From the NCBI RefSeq assembly GCF_006517255.1, contig NZ_CP041185.1, positions 1,984,001 to 2,048,000 of the forward strand: 64,000 nt of DNA, given 5' to 3'. A model generated the notes under the pieces. It saw only the letters and a program-made list of their open reading frames with translations, did not search any database and was not told the origin of the DNA. The translations under genes and the position numbers were made by a program. The DNA is from Janthinobacterium tructae. Lineage in GTDB: Bacteria; Pseudomonadota; Gammaproteobacteria; Burkholderiales; Burkholderiaceae_D. Below, in pieces: positions 35,464-45,186 of the stretch; the stretch's first letter is position 1, and each line of letters starts with the position of its first letter.

Positions 35464-36426
35464 ATGTCCAGCATGAGCAGCGCACTCCACTTCAAATCCA
35501 TCAACTACACGGGCCAGGGCAGCGGCCCGCGCCTGATCGTCACGGGCGCCGTGCACGGCAATGAAACCTGCGGCACCAAGGGCATCCACCGCGTGATGGC
35601 TGAACTCGACAGCGGCGCCCTATCCATCGTGGCCGGCAGCGTCACCTTCGTGCCCATCACCAATCCCCTGGCCTACGCCAAGGGCGTGCGCAGCGGCGAC
35701 CGCAACCTGAACCGCAATCTATTTCCGAACGACAATCCACAGGATTTCGAAGACCGTATCGCCAACTGGCTGTGCCCGCTGCTGGGCCAACACGACGTGC
35801 TGCTGGACTTGCACTCGTTTAACGCCGACAGCCAGCCCTTCGTCATGGTGGGGCCACGCAACAACGATGGCCCGCTGCAACCTTTTCAACATGAAGACAA
35901 GGAACGCGCGCTGGCGCGCCGCCTGGGCGTGCGCCGCTTCGTCGACGGCTGGCTGCATGCGTATGGCCAGGGCGTGCAGCGCCGCCTGGGCAATAGCGAC
36001 CAGGTGGGCCTGGTCTTGCGCTATGGCGTGGGCACCACCGAATACATGCGCTCGACGGGTGGCTATGCCCTGACCCTGGAATGCGGCCAGCACGCGGACC
36101 CGGCTGCGCCGGACGTGGCCTACCGCGCCATCATGAACACGCTGGCCTTCCTCGGCTTCATCGACGCGCCGCAGCCGGAACCGATCGCCGACGCGGACAT
36201 GGAAGCGCTGAACATGGTTGTCGTGCACGACAAGCTGCACGCGGATGACCGCTTCATCAAGACCTGGTCCAGCTTTGACAAGGTCAAACAGGGTGATCAA
36301 ATTGGCGTGCGCGCAGACGGCACGCCCGTGACGGCCGAATTCGACGCCTACATCCTCTTCCCGGACGTCAACGCGCAAGCCAATGCCGAGTGGTATTACC
36401 TGGCGCGGGTGGCCAGCAGCTTCTGA
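35464..36426 (+). CDS. succinylglutamate desuccinylase/aspartoacylase-family zinc hydrolase
   Basis: The 320-residue protein has the AstE/AspA (M14-like) zinc site: VTGAVHGNETCG with His31 and Glu34, then VLLDLHSF with His117. The probable catalytic base is Glu206 in TLECGQHADP. A C-terminal beta barrel-like part ends in VRADGTPVTAEFDAYILFP. No astCADB genes flank it, so it is more likely a generic amide hydrolase than the arginine-degradation enzyme. Stop and downstream emrE-like stop are adjacent (convergent, zero gap). Confidence 0.85.
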   Translation: MSSMSSALHFKSINYTGQGSGPRLIVTGAVHGNETCGTKGIHRVMAELDSGALSIVAGSVTFVPITNPLAYAKGVRSGDRNLNRNLFPNDNPQDFEDRIANWLCPLLGQHDVLLDLHSFNADSQPFVMVGPRNNDGPLQPFQHEDKERALARRLGVRRFVDGWLHAYGQGVQRRLGNSDQVGLVLRYGVGTTEYMRSTGGYALTLECGQHADPAAPDVAYRAIMNTLAFLGFIDAPQPEPIADADMEALNMVVVHDKLHADDRFIKTWSSFDKVKQGDQIGVRADGTPVTAEFDAYILFPDVNAQANAEWYYLARVASSF

Positions 36427-36768
36427 TCAATGCCCGACGGACTTCGAAAACAAATTGATCACCAGCACGCCGGCAATGATCAGCCCCAGGCCGATCAAGG
36501 CCGGCGTATCGAGGCTTTGCTTGAACCAGAACCAGCCCACGGCGGAAATGAGCACGATGCCCACGCCCGACCAGATCGCATACACGATGCCGGTAGGAAT
36601 GACCTTCAAGGTCAGGGACAAACACCAGAAAGCGATGCTGTAGCCAATCACGGTGACGATACTGGGCCACAAGCGGCTGAAGCCGTCGGACGCCTTCAAG
36701 GCGCTGGTGGCGATGACTTCGGCGATGATGGCGATGGCCAGGTAGAAATACGTCATGGCGAGGCTCAT
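36427..36768 (-). CDS. SMR multidrug exporter (EmrE/Qac subtype)
   Basis: The 113-residue protein has four membrane helices and the small-multidrug-resistance landmarks: essential Glu17 in helix 1 ([17 protein letters not shown]), [28 protein letters not shown] in helices 2-3 (read in parts) and GVLVINLFS in helix 4. The [10 protein letters not shown] motif belongs to the Qac/EmrE branch that exports quaternary ammonium and other aromatic cations by proton antiport. It is the second gene, 11 bases after a Gdx-type SMR gene, under the same guanidine-II riboswitch. AAGGA lies seven bases before its ATG. Confidence 0.88.
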   Translation of the reverse strand: MSLAMTYFYLAIAIIAEVIATSALKASDGFSRLWPSIVTVIGYSIAFWCLSLTLKVIPTGIVYAIWSGVGIVLISAVGWFWFKQSLDTPALIGLGLIIAGVLVINLFSKSVGH

Positions 36769-36779
36769 TCTTGTATCCT

Positions 36780-37100
36780 TTATTGTGGGCTGAGCAGTTT
36801 CAAGCCCAGGATGCCCGACACGATCAATGCGATGCAGGCGATGCGCGCGGCGCTGGCCGGCTCACCCAGCACCATGATGCCGAAGATGGCCGTGCCCACG
36901 GTGCCGATGCCCGTCCAGATCGCATACGCCGTGCCCAACGGCAAGGTGCGCAAGGCCAGGCCCAGCATCACCACGCTGCCCAGCATGGAAACAGCCGTCA
37001 GTACGGACGGCACCAGACGGGTAAACCCCGCGCTGTATTTGAGGCCGATGGCCCAGCCGATTTCCAGCAAACCGGCCAGTACCAGGATGATCCACGCCAT
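36780..37100 (-). CDS. gdx: guanidinium exporter (SugE/Gdx-subtype SMR protein)
   Basis: The 106-residue, four-helix SMR protein carries the Gdx signature: [26 protein letters not shown], read in parts, with the proton/guanidinium-coupling Glu13 and GLKYS motif that separates the guanidinium-specific Gdx branch from EmrE. The start at 37100 is fixed by AGGAG seven bases upstream, immediately after the second riboswitch hairpin; the frame upstream is the non-coding leader. It exports guanidinium in exchange for protons and is expressed when guanidine binds the leader. This combination of a mini-ykkC leader and sugE is well established. Confidence 0.93.
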   Translation of the reverse strand: MAWIILVLAGLLEIGWAIGLKYSAGFTRLVPSVLTAVSMLGSVVMLGLALRTLPLGTAYAIWTGIGTVGTAIFGIMVLGEPASAARIACIALIVSGILGLKLLSPQ

Positions 37101-37117
37101 ACACACTCTCCTGAGGC

Positions 37118-37169
37118 GGCAGGGTCGTCCCCGCCATACAGCCCCCACATCGAGCGGGGTCGTCCCCAC
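37118..37169 (-). promoter_or_regulatory. guanidine-II riboswitch (mini-ykkC)
   Basis: The leader has two tandem GC stems each capped by the ACGA loop (ACGR consensus). Hairpin 1 (37169-37154) is GTGGGG-ACGA-CCCCGC and hairpin 2 (37135-37118) is GGCGGGG-ACGA-CCCTGCC. An 18-base linker joins them. Seven bases beyond hairpin 2 lies the AGGAG of gdx. The architecture is the mini-ykkC class, which senses guanidine through the loop-loop dimer and exposes the ribosome binding site. A TATACT (37190-37185) upstream may be the -10 element. Confidence 0.93.
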
Positions 37170-37295
37170 AGGAGCAAAAGGAAAAGTATACCATCGGGTG
37201 CAAGCTCTTGCCGCCAGCACATTTTTTTCCAGTGCTGCTGCCAAAAAAGATGCTGACGGCAGCATAATCGCTGCATCCACTCACTCTCGGGAACA

Positions 37296-37658
37296 ATGAT
37301 GCTGCTTCTGGCCCAAATCCTTACCGCCCTCATCCTGCTACTGCACATCTACATCGTGTTGCTGGAAACCGTGCTGTTCGATACGCGCGGACGCAAGGTG
37401 TTTGGCCTGCCCAGGGAAAAAGCGGAGATCGTGCGTCCCGCCATGTCGAACCAGGGTTGCTATAACGGCTTTCTCGTCGCCGCGCTGGCGCTGGGTTTTT
37501 TTCACCCTGACCCGGCTATCGCCCATGCGTTCACCGTCTTCGGCCTGGCCTGCATCGCCGTGGCCGGCGTGTGGGGCGCAGTGACCGTCATGACGCGCAT
37601 CCTCTACCTGCAAACGGTGCCCGCCGTCATCGCCCTGCTGCTGTTCCACTTCGCCTGA
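37296..37658 (+). CDS. DUF1304 family membrane protein
   Basis: The 120-residue protein has four hydrophobic helices and the DUF1304 landmarks: LLLHIYIVLLETVLFDTRGRKVF near the start, then NQGCYNGFLVAALALG. The family is widespread and uncharacterised; some members are called YwdH- or epoxidase-like without evidence. It diverges from the gdx promoter with about 105 bases between that TATACT and this start. A GC-rich hairpin follows its stop. No partner gene suggests a role. Confidence 0.8.
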   Translation: MMLLLAQILTALILLLHIYIVLLETVLFDTRGRKVFGLPREKAEIVRPAMSNQGCYNGFLVAALALGFFHPDPAIAHAFTVFGLACIAVAGVWGAVTVMTRILYLQTVPAVIALLLFHFA

Positions 37659-37666
37659 TCCCTGCC

Positions 37667-37687
37667 GGGCGGCCTTGGCGGCCGCCC
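37667..37687 (+). terminator. GC hairpin after the DUF1304 gene
   Basis: A perfect eight-base stem (GGGCGGCC and GGCCGCCC) with loop TTGGC sits nine bases after the stop. No T run follows, so termination efficiency is uncertain. Confidence 0.45.
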
Positions 37688-37735
37688 AACGCCGCTCTCC
37701 TTGAAAAATCCACGCCGCCAGCAGGCTTTTTACTT

Positions 37736-37755
37736 ATATCGTAAAATTACGATAT
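37736..37755. promoter_or_regulatory. palindromic operator of the ArsR-type regulator
   Basis: ATATCGTAA-AA-TTACGATAT is a 9+2+9 perfect inverted repeat, 63 bases before the regulator start. Its AT-rich symmetric form is typical of ArsR/SmtB-family operators, so it is probably the autoregulatory site. Confidence 0.7.
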
Positions 37756-37782
37756 TGAAATTCACAAAAGACGAACCATATA

Positions 37783-37796
37783 TCGTCTACAGACGA
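37783..37796. promoter_or_regulatory. second inverted repeat before the ArsR-type gene
   Basis: TCGTCT-AC-AGACGA (6+2+6) lies 22 bases before the regulator start and 27 bases after the larger palindrome. The half-site shares the TCGT core with the first, so it may be a secondary, weaker operator. Confidence 0.45.
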
Positions 37797-37817
37797 ACAT
37801 CGATCAGGAGAAACACC

Positions 37818-38114
37818 ATGGACATCGACGCCATCCACAAGGCGCTGGCCAATCCCGTGCGGCGACAGATCCTGCAATGGCTGAAGGAGCCGGAGCAGCA
37901 TTTCGCCCAGCAAGAGCATCCGCTCGACTTCGGCGTCTGTGCCGGACTGATCGACCGCAAGCTGGGTCTGTCGCAATCGACGGTCTCGGCCCACCTGGCC
38001 ACCTTGCAAAAGGCCGATTTGATTTCAGCCAGGAAAGTTGGCCAATGGAGCTTTTTTAAACGCAACAAAGCCACCCTCCAGGCTTTTCTGCAGCACATGC
38101 AGCAAGGTTTGTAA
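37818..38114 (+). CDS. ArsR-family winged-helix repressor
   Basis: The 98-residue protein has the ArsR winged-helix fold: ALANPVRRQILQWLKEP for helices 1-2, then IDRKLGLSQSTVSAHLATLQKADLIS for the recognition helix region (read in parts), and KVGQWSFFKRN for the wing. There is a cysteine at FGVCAGL but no clustered CVC metal site, so it may sense an electrophile or another small molecule rather than arsenic. It is followed after 56 bases by the old-yellow-enzyme gene, its likely target, and preceded by two palindromic operators. Confidence 0.88.
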   Translation: MDIDAIHKALANPVRRQILQWLKEPEQHFAQQEHPLDFGVCAGLIDRKLGLSQSTVSAHLATLQKADLISARKVGQWSFFKRNKATLQAFLQHMQQGL

Positions 38115-38170
38115 CCGTAGCCCCATCCATATCGCCGCCCGCGGCACTCTCGACAAGAAAGATAGCAATC

Positions 38171-39235
38171 ATGGCAACCTTATTCGACCCCATCACCATT
38201 GGCAGCCTGCAACTGAAAAACCGCATCATCATGGCGCCGCTGACGCGTTCGCGCGCCGGCAATCCGGGCCGCGTGCCGAACGCCCTGATGGCCGAGTACT
38301 ACACGCAGCGCGCTTCGGCCGGCATGATCATCTCGGAAGCGACGGCCGTCACGCCGCAAGGCGTGGGCTATGCGGACACGCCGGGCATCTGGTCCGAGGA
38401 ACAGGTGGAAGGCTGGAAACACATCACCAAGGCCGTGCATGACGCGGGCGGCCTGATCGTGCTGCAACTATGGCATGTGGGCCGCATTTCCGCGCCCGTC
38501 TTCCTCGATGGCGACTTGCCCGTGGCGCCCAGCGCCGTCAAGCCGGCCGGCCATGTCAGCCTGCTGCGCCCGAAACAGGAATTCGTCACGCCGCGCGCGC
38601 TTGATACGGAAGAAATTCCCGGCATCGTGGCGGCTTACCGCCTGGGCGCCGAGAATGCGAAAAAAGCGGGCTTCGACGGCGTGGAAATCCATGGCGCGAA
38701 TGGCTATTTGCTCGACCAGTTCCTGCAAGACAGCACTAACTTGCGCACCGACAACTACGGCGGTTCGGTTGAAAACCGTGCCCGCCTGATGCTGGAAGTG
38801 ACGGATGCGTGCATCGAGGTATGGGGTGCCGACAAGGTGGGCATGCATTTGGCGCCGCGCCGCGACGCGCACGACATGGGCGACTCCGACCCGCGCGCCA
38901 CCTTCGGCTATGTGGCACGCGAGCTGGGCAAGCGCGGCATCGCCTTCATCTGCGCGCGCGAAGCGCTCGGTGAAGACCGCCTGGGTCCGTACCTGAAACA
39001 GGAGTTCGGCGGCGTGTACATTGCCAACGAGAAAATGGACAAGGCGGCCGCCGAAACCTTGCTGGCCAAGGGCGAAGCCGATGCCGTGGCCTTCGGCCTG
39101 TGGTTCATCGCCAACCCCGACCTGCCCATCCGCCTGCACAGCGACGCGCCCTTGAATCCCCTGAACCCGGATACGCTGTACGCACCCGATGCGGCCGGCT
39201 ACACGGACTACCCGGCACTGGCGGCACTGGCTTGA
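38171..39235 (+). CDS. old yellow enzyme family alkene reductase (NemA-like)
   Basis: The 354-residue FMN-dependent TIM-barrel enzyme shows MAPLTRSRAG near the start and GMIISEATAVTPQGVGY. Active-site LQLWHVGRIS, HGANGYLLDQFLQDSTNLRTD with the His-Asn pair, NYGGSVENRARLML, and the FMN phosphate site near GEADAVAFGLWFIANPDLP are also present. Enzymes of this group reduce activated alkenes and nitroesters (for example N-ethylmaleimide) with NADPH. In E. coli nemA is induced by electrophiles through NemR; here the adjacent ArsR-type gene may play that role. Confidence 0.92.
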   Translation: MATLFDPITIGSLQLKNRIIMAPLTRSRAGNPGRVPNALMAEYYTQRASAGMIISEATAVTPQGVGYADTPGIWSEEQVEGWKHITKAVHDAGGLIVLQLWHVGRISAPVFLDGDLPVAPSAVKPAGHVSLLRPKQEFVTPRALDTEEIPGIVAAYRLGAENAKKAGFDGVEIHGANGYLLDQFLQDSTNLRTDNYGGSVENRARLMLEVTDACIEVWGADKVGMHLAPRRDAHDMGDSDPRATFGYVARELGKRGIAFICAREALGEDRLGPYLKQEFGGVYIANEKMDKAAAETLLAKGEADAVAFGLWFIANPDLPIRLHSDAPLNPLNPDTLYAPDAAGYTDYPALAALA

Positions 39236-39284
39236 ACGGCACTCCGGGCGACAGCAGCGGCAGGTTGTCGCTGTTGCCTGCCCT

Positions 39285-39506
39285 TCAACGCCATCGGCGC
39301 CGTGCCGGCCGCGCCGGACGGCGCGCCTGCACGCTGCTGAAGACGCGGCGTATCACCTCGGCCGGCACAGCGTGCTCACGCAAATAGGCTGTCGCCACCG
39401 TCCGGCCCAGGGCGTGATGAAACGCCACGCCCCGCTCGACGAGCTCGGCCATCACCGTGTCCGTTCGGACATGCTCCCCACGTACATCCTCGATACTGTT
39501 TTTCAT
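39285..39506 (-). CDS. hypothetical small basic protein (73 aa)
   Basis: The frame starts at an ATG with AGGGAG seven bases upstream and ends in an arginine-rich tail (QARRPARPARRRWR). The middle is helical and hydrophobic-patterned (VMAELVERGVAFHHALGRTVATAYLREHAVP, in parts). I do not recognise a family. The good ribosome binding site and regular amphipathic pattern favour a real gene. It is transcribed against the old-yellow-enzyme gene, with 49 bases between stops. Confidence 0.55.
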   Translation of the reverse strand: MKNSIEDVRGEHVRTDTVMAELVERGVAFHHALGRTVATAYLREHAVPAEVIRRVFSSVQARRPARPARRRWR

Positions 39507-39756
39507 GCCATGGCTCCCTGTCGGATGGATCAATGCTGCATCAAGTTTTGACCACATTGTGTGCATTTAGTGCCCGCCACAGTGGCAAAGCATCGTTAAA
39601 ATAGCAGCAACAGCCGGCCCGATACCGCATGAATAGCGGCCTCGGCTGCTTGTCGCCACCGCCAGCCCCGTATAGAATGCCTGCGCAGAATTTTTGCTTC
39701 AAGGAAAATGGCCAGCAGCGCCATCCGATCAAGAACAGTGTCACTGAAGGGTATCA

Positions 39757-40368
39757 ATGGACGATTTATTTGTACAAGCGGGCGACTTGCCGACCTGGCA
39801 CCAGCGCTGCGCGTTGCGCGTGCTGCGGCTGTTTGGCTGGCGCATGCGCTTCCGCCCCCTGCCGGGGCCGCGCGGCATCGTCGTCGTCTACCCGCACACG
39901 TCGAACTGGGATTTCATGGTGGGCCTGTTCGGCAAATGGGCGCTGTCGCTGCCGTTCCGCTGGCTGGCCAAGGATTCCCTGTTCCGCGGCCCGATGGGCA
40001 AGGTGCTGCGCTACCTGGGCGGCGAACCCGTCGACCGCAGCACCACCAGCGGCACGATTCAACGTCAGGCCGAGCGCATGCTGGCCGCCGACTGGTACTG
40101 GTTGGCCATCACGCCGGAAGCGACACGCAGCTACCGCCCGAACTGGAAAAGCGGCTTTTATCACCTGGCCCTGGCTGCCAAAGTGCCGCTGTTGCTGGTG
40201 TATATCGACTACCCGAACAAGGTGCTGGGCGTCGTCGACCATATCTACTTGACGGGCGACAAGGAGGCCGACATGGCCGCCATCGCCGCCGTGTATGCGG
40301 GCCATCAGGGCTTGCACCCGGAAAAGGCGGCGCCCATCGTCCTATCCGACAAGCGCCCCGCCCCTTAA
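39757..40368 (+). CDS. PlsC-like glycerol-phosphate acyltransferase family protein
   Basis: The 203-residue protein carries the acyltransferase HX4D motif in YPHTSNWDF (His47 and Asp52), followed by LAKDSLFRGPMGKVLRYLGGEPVDR and an ITPEATRS block equivalent to the EGTRS motif III. It lacks a long N-terminal anchor. Members of this short group are annotated as 1-acylglycerol-3-phosphate acyltransferases or lysophospholipid acyltransferases, but the substrate is unproven. The start has GAAGGG at five bases. It overlaps the ureJ-type gene stop by four bases in convergent orientation. Confidence 0.82.
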   Translation: MDDLFVQAGDLPTWHQRCALRVLRLFGWRMRFRPLPGPRGIVVVYPHTSNWDFMVGLFGKWALSLPFRWLAKDSLFRGPMGKVLRYLGGEPVDRSTTSGTIQRQAERMLAADWYWLAITPEATRSYRPNWKSGFYHLALAAKVPLLLVYIDYPNKVLGVVDHIYLTGDKEADMAAIAAVYAGHQGLHPEKAAPIVLSDKRPAP

Positions 40369-40925
40369 TTCACTCCCATCAGCACCACGCCGGCGGCCGT
40401 CAAGGCCACGCCGGCCACGCGCAGCACGCGCCCGGCCAGCACCTGGCCGGCGAAACGTCCCGCACACAGCAGCATGGCCGAAGCCAGCAGGAAGCCGCAC
40501 GCGGCCGAGGCAGCCGGCAATTCCTGGCCATGCGCGTTGCCATGTGCCAGCGCAAACACCCCCACGAGCAGCATGCCGAGCCAGTTCGGCAGCGCCAGCG
40601 CCAGCGCGATGGCCAGCCCCACCAGGGCCACCGTGGCGGCGATGCCCGTTTCCAGACCGGGCACCGTCAAGCCCGCCATGCCGGCCAGCGCGCCGAGCAG
40701 CATCATGCCGAGAAAAGTGGCGGGCTGGGCCAGGCTGCGGCGCTGCTGCCCGCCCCAGAGGCCCACGCCCAGCATGGCCAGCAAGTGGTCGATGCCCGTG
40801 AACGGATGGGCGAAACCGGCCAGAAAACCCACGCTGTCGCCATGGCCGGGGTGGGCCATCGCTGGCAAGGCCAGCAGGCACAGCGCCGCCACGGCGGCCG
40901 TTTTTGTCATCAGTCTTGCGCTCAT
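40365..40925 (-). CDS. ureJ: HupE/UreJ nickel permease
   Basis: The 186-residue membrane protein has a cleavable-looking N-terminus ([19 protein letters not shown]) with the HPGHG metal-binding motif at the new end, followed by six hydrophobic helices. [24 protein letters not shown] is the HupE signature with conserved His and Asp, read in parts. It supplies Ni(II) for urease. Its ATG overlaps the ureG stop (ATGA), so it is the last gene of the urease operon. Confidence 0.92.
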   Translation of the reverse strand: MSARLMTKTAAVAALCLLALPAMAHPGHGDSVGFLAGFAHPFTGIDHLLAMLGVGLWGGQQRRSLAQPATFLGMMLLGALAGMAGLTVPGLETGIAATVALVGLAIALALALPNWLGMLLVGVFALAHGNAHGQELPAASAACGFLLASAMLLCAGRFAGQVLAGRVLRVAGVALTAAGVVLMGVN

Positions 40926-41560
40926 TGCAGCTCCTTGCCTGGTTGATCGAGCAAACCCTGCTCGCGGATAAAATCGATGACCACCTGCACGCCGTCGCCG
41001 CTGCGCAAGTTGGTAAACACGAAGGGGCGCTCGCCGCGCATGCGCTTGGCATCCTGCGCCATCACGTCGAGGTTGGCGCCCACATACGGCGCCAGGTCCG
41101 TCTTGTTGATAATGAGCAAATCGGAGCGCGTGATGCCGGGCCCGCCCTTGCGCGGGATTTTTTCGCCGCCTGCCACGTCGATCACGTAGATCGTCAGGTC
41201 CGACAGTTCCGGACTGAAGGTGGCGGCCAGGTTATCGCCGCCCGATTCGACCAGGATCAAGTCCAGGTTGGGAAAGTCTGCCTGCATGCGCGCGATCGCT
41301 TCCAGGTTGATCGATGCATCCTCGCGAATGGCCGTGTGCGGGCAGCCGCCCGTCTCCACGCCCATCAGGCGCTCGGCCGGCAAGGCATCGGCGCGCAGCA
41401 GGATTTCCATGTCTTCCTTGGTATAGATGTCATTCGTGATGACGGCCATGTCGTAGCGCTCGCGCATGCCCTTGCACAGCATTTCGCACAGGGCCGTCTT
41501 GCCCGATCCGACCGGGCCGCCGATGCCTACGCGCAGGGGATTGGAGGTAATCGATGTCAT
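40922..41560 (-). CDS. ureG: urease accessory GTPase UreG
   Basis: The 212-residue SIMIBI GTPase has a P-loop [13 protein letters not shown] (about residues 14-26), [10 protein letters not shown], the nickel-binding [13 protein letters not shown] (CPH motif, His at the Ni site), [15 protein letters not shown] and the [10 protein letters not shown] base motif. It delivers nickel to the urease active site in a UreDFG complex using GTP. It is followed by ureJ with a four-base overlap and preceded by ureF with 22 bases. Confidence 0.97.
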   Translation of the reverse strand: MTSITSNPLRVGIGGPVGSGKTALCEMLCKGMRERYDMAVITNDIYTKEDMEILLRADALPAERLMGVETGGCPHTAIREDASINLEAIARMQADFPNLDLILVESGGDNLAATFSPELSDLTIYVIDVAGGEKIPRKGGPGITRSDLLIINKTDLAPYVGANLDVMAQDAKRMRGERPFVFTNLRSGDGVQVVIDFIREQGLLDQPGKELQ

Positions 41561-41582
41561 GTTTGCTCTCTCATTGAATAGT

Positions 41583-42266
41583 TCAGGAACGATACAGGCG
41601 GCTGTACTGCACTTCGTGCCGCATCGACAGCAGCGACAGGCCGGGTGCCCAGTTGCCCATCTCGTCGTCTTGCAAGGTTTGCGCCGTCAGCGCCGCCGCT
41701 TCCAGCTCCGGCCGCAGCGACAGCAGCAAACGCTGGCCCGCCACCTGCCCCAGCGGCACGGATTTCACGCAGACGAGCACCTGGTTTTCCGCCCAGGCGA
41801 ACAGCATGGCCAGCAGCGCCTCTTCGCGCGGAATCGCCAGCGCCGCCACGGCGCAGGCATACGCCGTGGGCAGCGCCACTTCCGGCTGCCCCTGCAGCAT
41901 GTCGATCAGCACGCCGTCGGCCACGCCCAGCTCGGCCAGCAATTTGGTCAAGGAGTACCCCATCTGGATGGTTTCAGCGCGAAATTCCGCCGTGTCGCGC
42001 GAGGCGATGAAGCGCTCGCTCCAGCGCTGCACGGCGCACAAATCCTGTTCTTCAAAGGCCTGCATCAAGCGCCAGCACAGCGGCGCTTCCCAGCGCGCCA
42101 CCACGTGCGCCAGATGCTCGGCGATCCACGCGCGCGCCGTGGCCGCATCCGCTACCAGGCCGGATTCGAGCGCCGCTTCCAGCCCCTGCGAATAGCTGTA
42201 GGCGCCGATCGGCAAGGCCGGGCTGGCGAACTGCAGCAGATGCAGCAGGGCCGAGGCCTGCATCAT
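41583..42266 (-). CDS. ureF: urease accessory protein UreF
   Basis: The 227-residue helical protein shows [24 protein letters not shown] at the N-terminus (read in parts) and [12 protein letters not shown] in the middle. It acts as the GTPase-gating partner of UreG in the maturation complex. The start is the first of two adjacent ATG codons, overlapping the ureE stop by four bases. A longer in-frame extension upstream runs antiparallel through ureE and is not used. Confidence 0.95.
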   Translation of the reverse strand: MMQASALLHLLQFASPALPIGAYSYSQGLEAALESGLVADAATARAWIAEHLAHVVARWEAPLCWRLMQAFEEQDLCAVQRWSERFIASRDTAEFRAETIQMGYSLTKLLAELGVADGVLIDMLQGQPEVALPTAYACAVAALAIPREEALLAMLFAWAENQVLVCVKSVPLGQVAGQRLLLSLRPELEAAALTAQTLQDDEMGNWAPGLSLLSMRHEVQYSRLYRS

Positions 42267-42787
42267 GCGGCGCCTGGCACATCGCCGGGACGGTGTATCT
42301 TCTGCCGCAGCGGCACGGGCGCCAGCAAGTGCTGGCCCTGGCCGTCGTGGTGGCCATGGCCGCCGCCATACGCGCCCGCCTCCGGTTCGAACGGCGCGCT
42401 TTCCTCCGTCACGCTCGCCTGCAAGCCTTGCAGCATCTCTTTTAAAACGGGGTCTTTGCGGATGCGCAGAAAACCGTCGCCCACCTGCGCCTGCGTGTGG
42501 CGATTCCCCAGGTGGAAAGCGCAGCGCAGCAGGGTGTGCGCGTCCGCGCAATGCACCAGGTAGGTCGGCTCGCGCGCGGCGACGATCCGCACCACCTGGC
42601 CTTCCGGTCCCGTCATGCGCTCGCCGTCGCGCAGCACCGTACCGCGCACGGTGAACACGGCCACCTCGTCGCCATTCGACAGCACGGCGCGCAGCCGGCA
42701 TTTTTCGCGCTGGTCGTAAGGCAGCACCAGTTGGGCGAACGGGATGCGGTCGTCGTCCGCTCCCAGCTTGGTATGCAATGTGAGCAT
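42263..42787 (-). CDS. ureE: urease accessory nickel chaperone UreE
   Basis: The 174-residue protein has the UreE peptide-binding domain and metal-binding domain, with LGNRHTQAQV as the conserved core. The C-terminal tail contains GGGHGHHDGQGQH, a His-rich nickel-binding sequence of moderate length. It carries nickel to UreG. The start MLTLHTKLG is supported by GGGAGACAAGC. It lies 13 bases after ureC. Confidence 0.95.
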   Translation of the reverse strand: MLTLHTKLGADDDRIPFAQLVLPYDQREKCRLRAVLSNGDEVAVFTVRGTVLRDGERMTGPEGQVVRIVAAREPTYLVHCADAHTLLRCAFHLGNRHTQAQVGDGFLRIRKDPVLKEMLQGLQASVTEESAPFEPEAGAYGGGHGHHDGQGQHLLAPVPLRQKIHRPGDVPGAA

Positions 42788-42800
42788 GCTTGTCTCCCGC

Positions 42801-44501
<1,701 letters not shown>

Positions 44502-44502
44502 C

Positions 44503-44832
44503 TCAATCCTTTCCCGGTGGAGTGTCTTGCAGGTCGCCCATCACTGCGCCATTGAAGCCGTAGACCTTGCGTTCGCCCGCCAGCGCCACCAGTTCCACCG
44601 TGCGCTGCTGGCCAGGTTCGAAGCGCACGGCCGTGCCGGCCGTGATATTGAGGCGCATGCCGTAGGCGCGCCAGCGCTCGAAAGCCAGCGCCGGATTGAC
44701 TTCAAAAAAGTGAAAGTGCGAGCCCACCTGGATCGGTCGGTCGCCCCGGTTGGCCACCACCACGGTGGCCGTGGCGCGGCCAGCATTGAGGCTGATTTCG
44801 CCTTCTTCCAATTTGTATTCACCTGGGGTCAT
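44503..44832 (-). CDS. ureB: urease beta subunit
   Basis: The 109-residue protein has the UreB core, including [13 protein letters not shown] and [18 protein letters not shown], and [21 protein letters not shown] (each split here). It is a separate small subunit as in most bacteria, not fused to UreA. The ATG has AGGAGG six bases upstream. It assembles with UreA and UreC into the (ABC)3 holoenzyme. Confidence 0.97.
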   Translation of the reverse strand: MTPGEYKLEEGEISLNAGRATATVVVANRGDRPIQVGSHFHFFEVNPALAFERWRAYGMRLNITAGTAVRFEPGQQRTVELVALAGERKVYGFNGAVMGDLQDTPPGKD

Positions 44833-44862
44833 GACCGCCTCCTGTAAATGTCGTTTGTGTGC

Positions 44863-45165
44863 TTACGGTATCGGATGGTGTACGGTCACCAGCTTGCTGC
44901 CATCGGGGAAGGTCGCTTCCACCTGGATATCGGGGATCATCTCGGCGATGCCGTCCATGACGTCGGCGCGCGAGAGTATCTTGGTACCGTCCGACATCAG
45001 CTGCGCCACCGACTTGCCATCGCGCGCGCCTTCCATGATGGCCGCGCTGATCAGGGCCACCGCTTCCGGATAATTCAATTTCAAGCCGCGCGCCAGGCGC
45101 CGTTCGGCCAGCAGCGCGGCCGTAAAAATGAGCAGCTTGTCTTTTTCGCGGGGAGTCAGGTCCAT
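44863..45165 (-). CDS. ureA: urease gamma subunit
   Basis: The 100-residue subunit starts [14 protein letters not shown] and includes [21 protein letters not shown] and [18 protein letters not shown], all diagnostic UreA segments. It is 30 bases upstream of ureB and follows ureD by 21 bases. AAGGAAAAAC precedes the ATG. Confidence 0.97.
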   Translation of the reverse strand: MDLTPREKDKLLIFTAALLAERRLARGLKLNYPEAVALISAAIMEGARDGKSVAQLMSDGTKILSRADVMDGIAEMIPDIQVEATFPDGSKLVTVHHPIP

Positions 45166-45186
45166 GTTTTTCCTTGTCTTTCCTGT

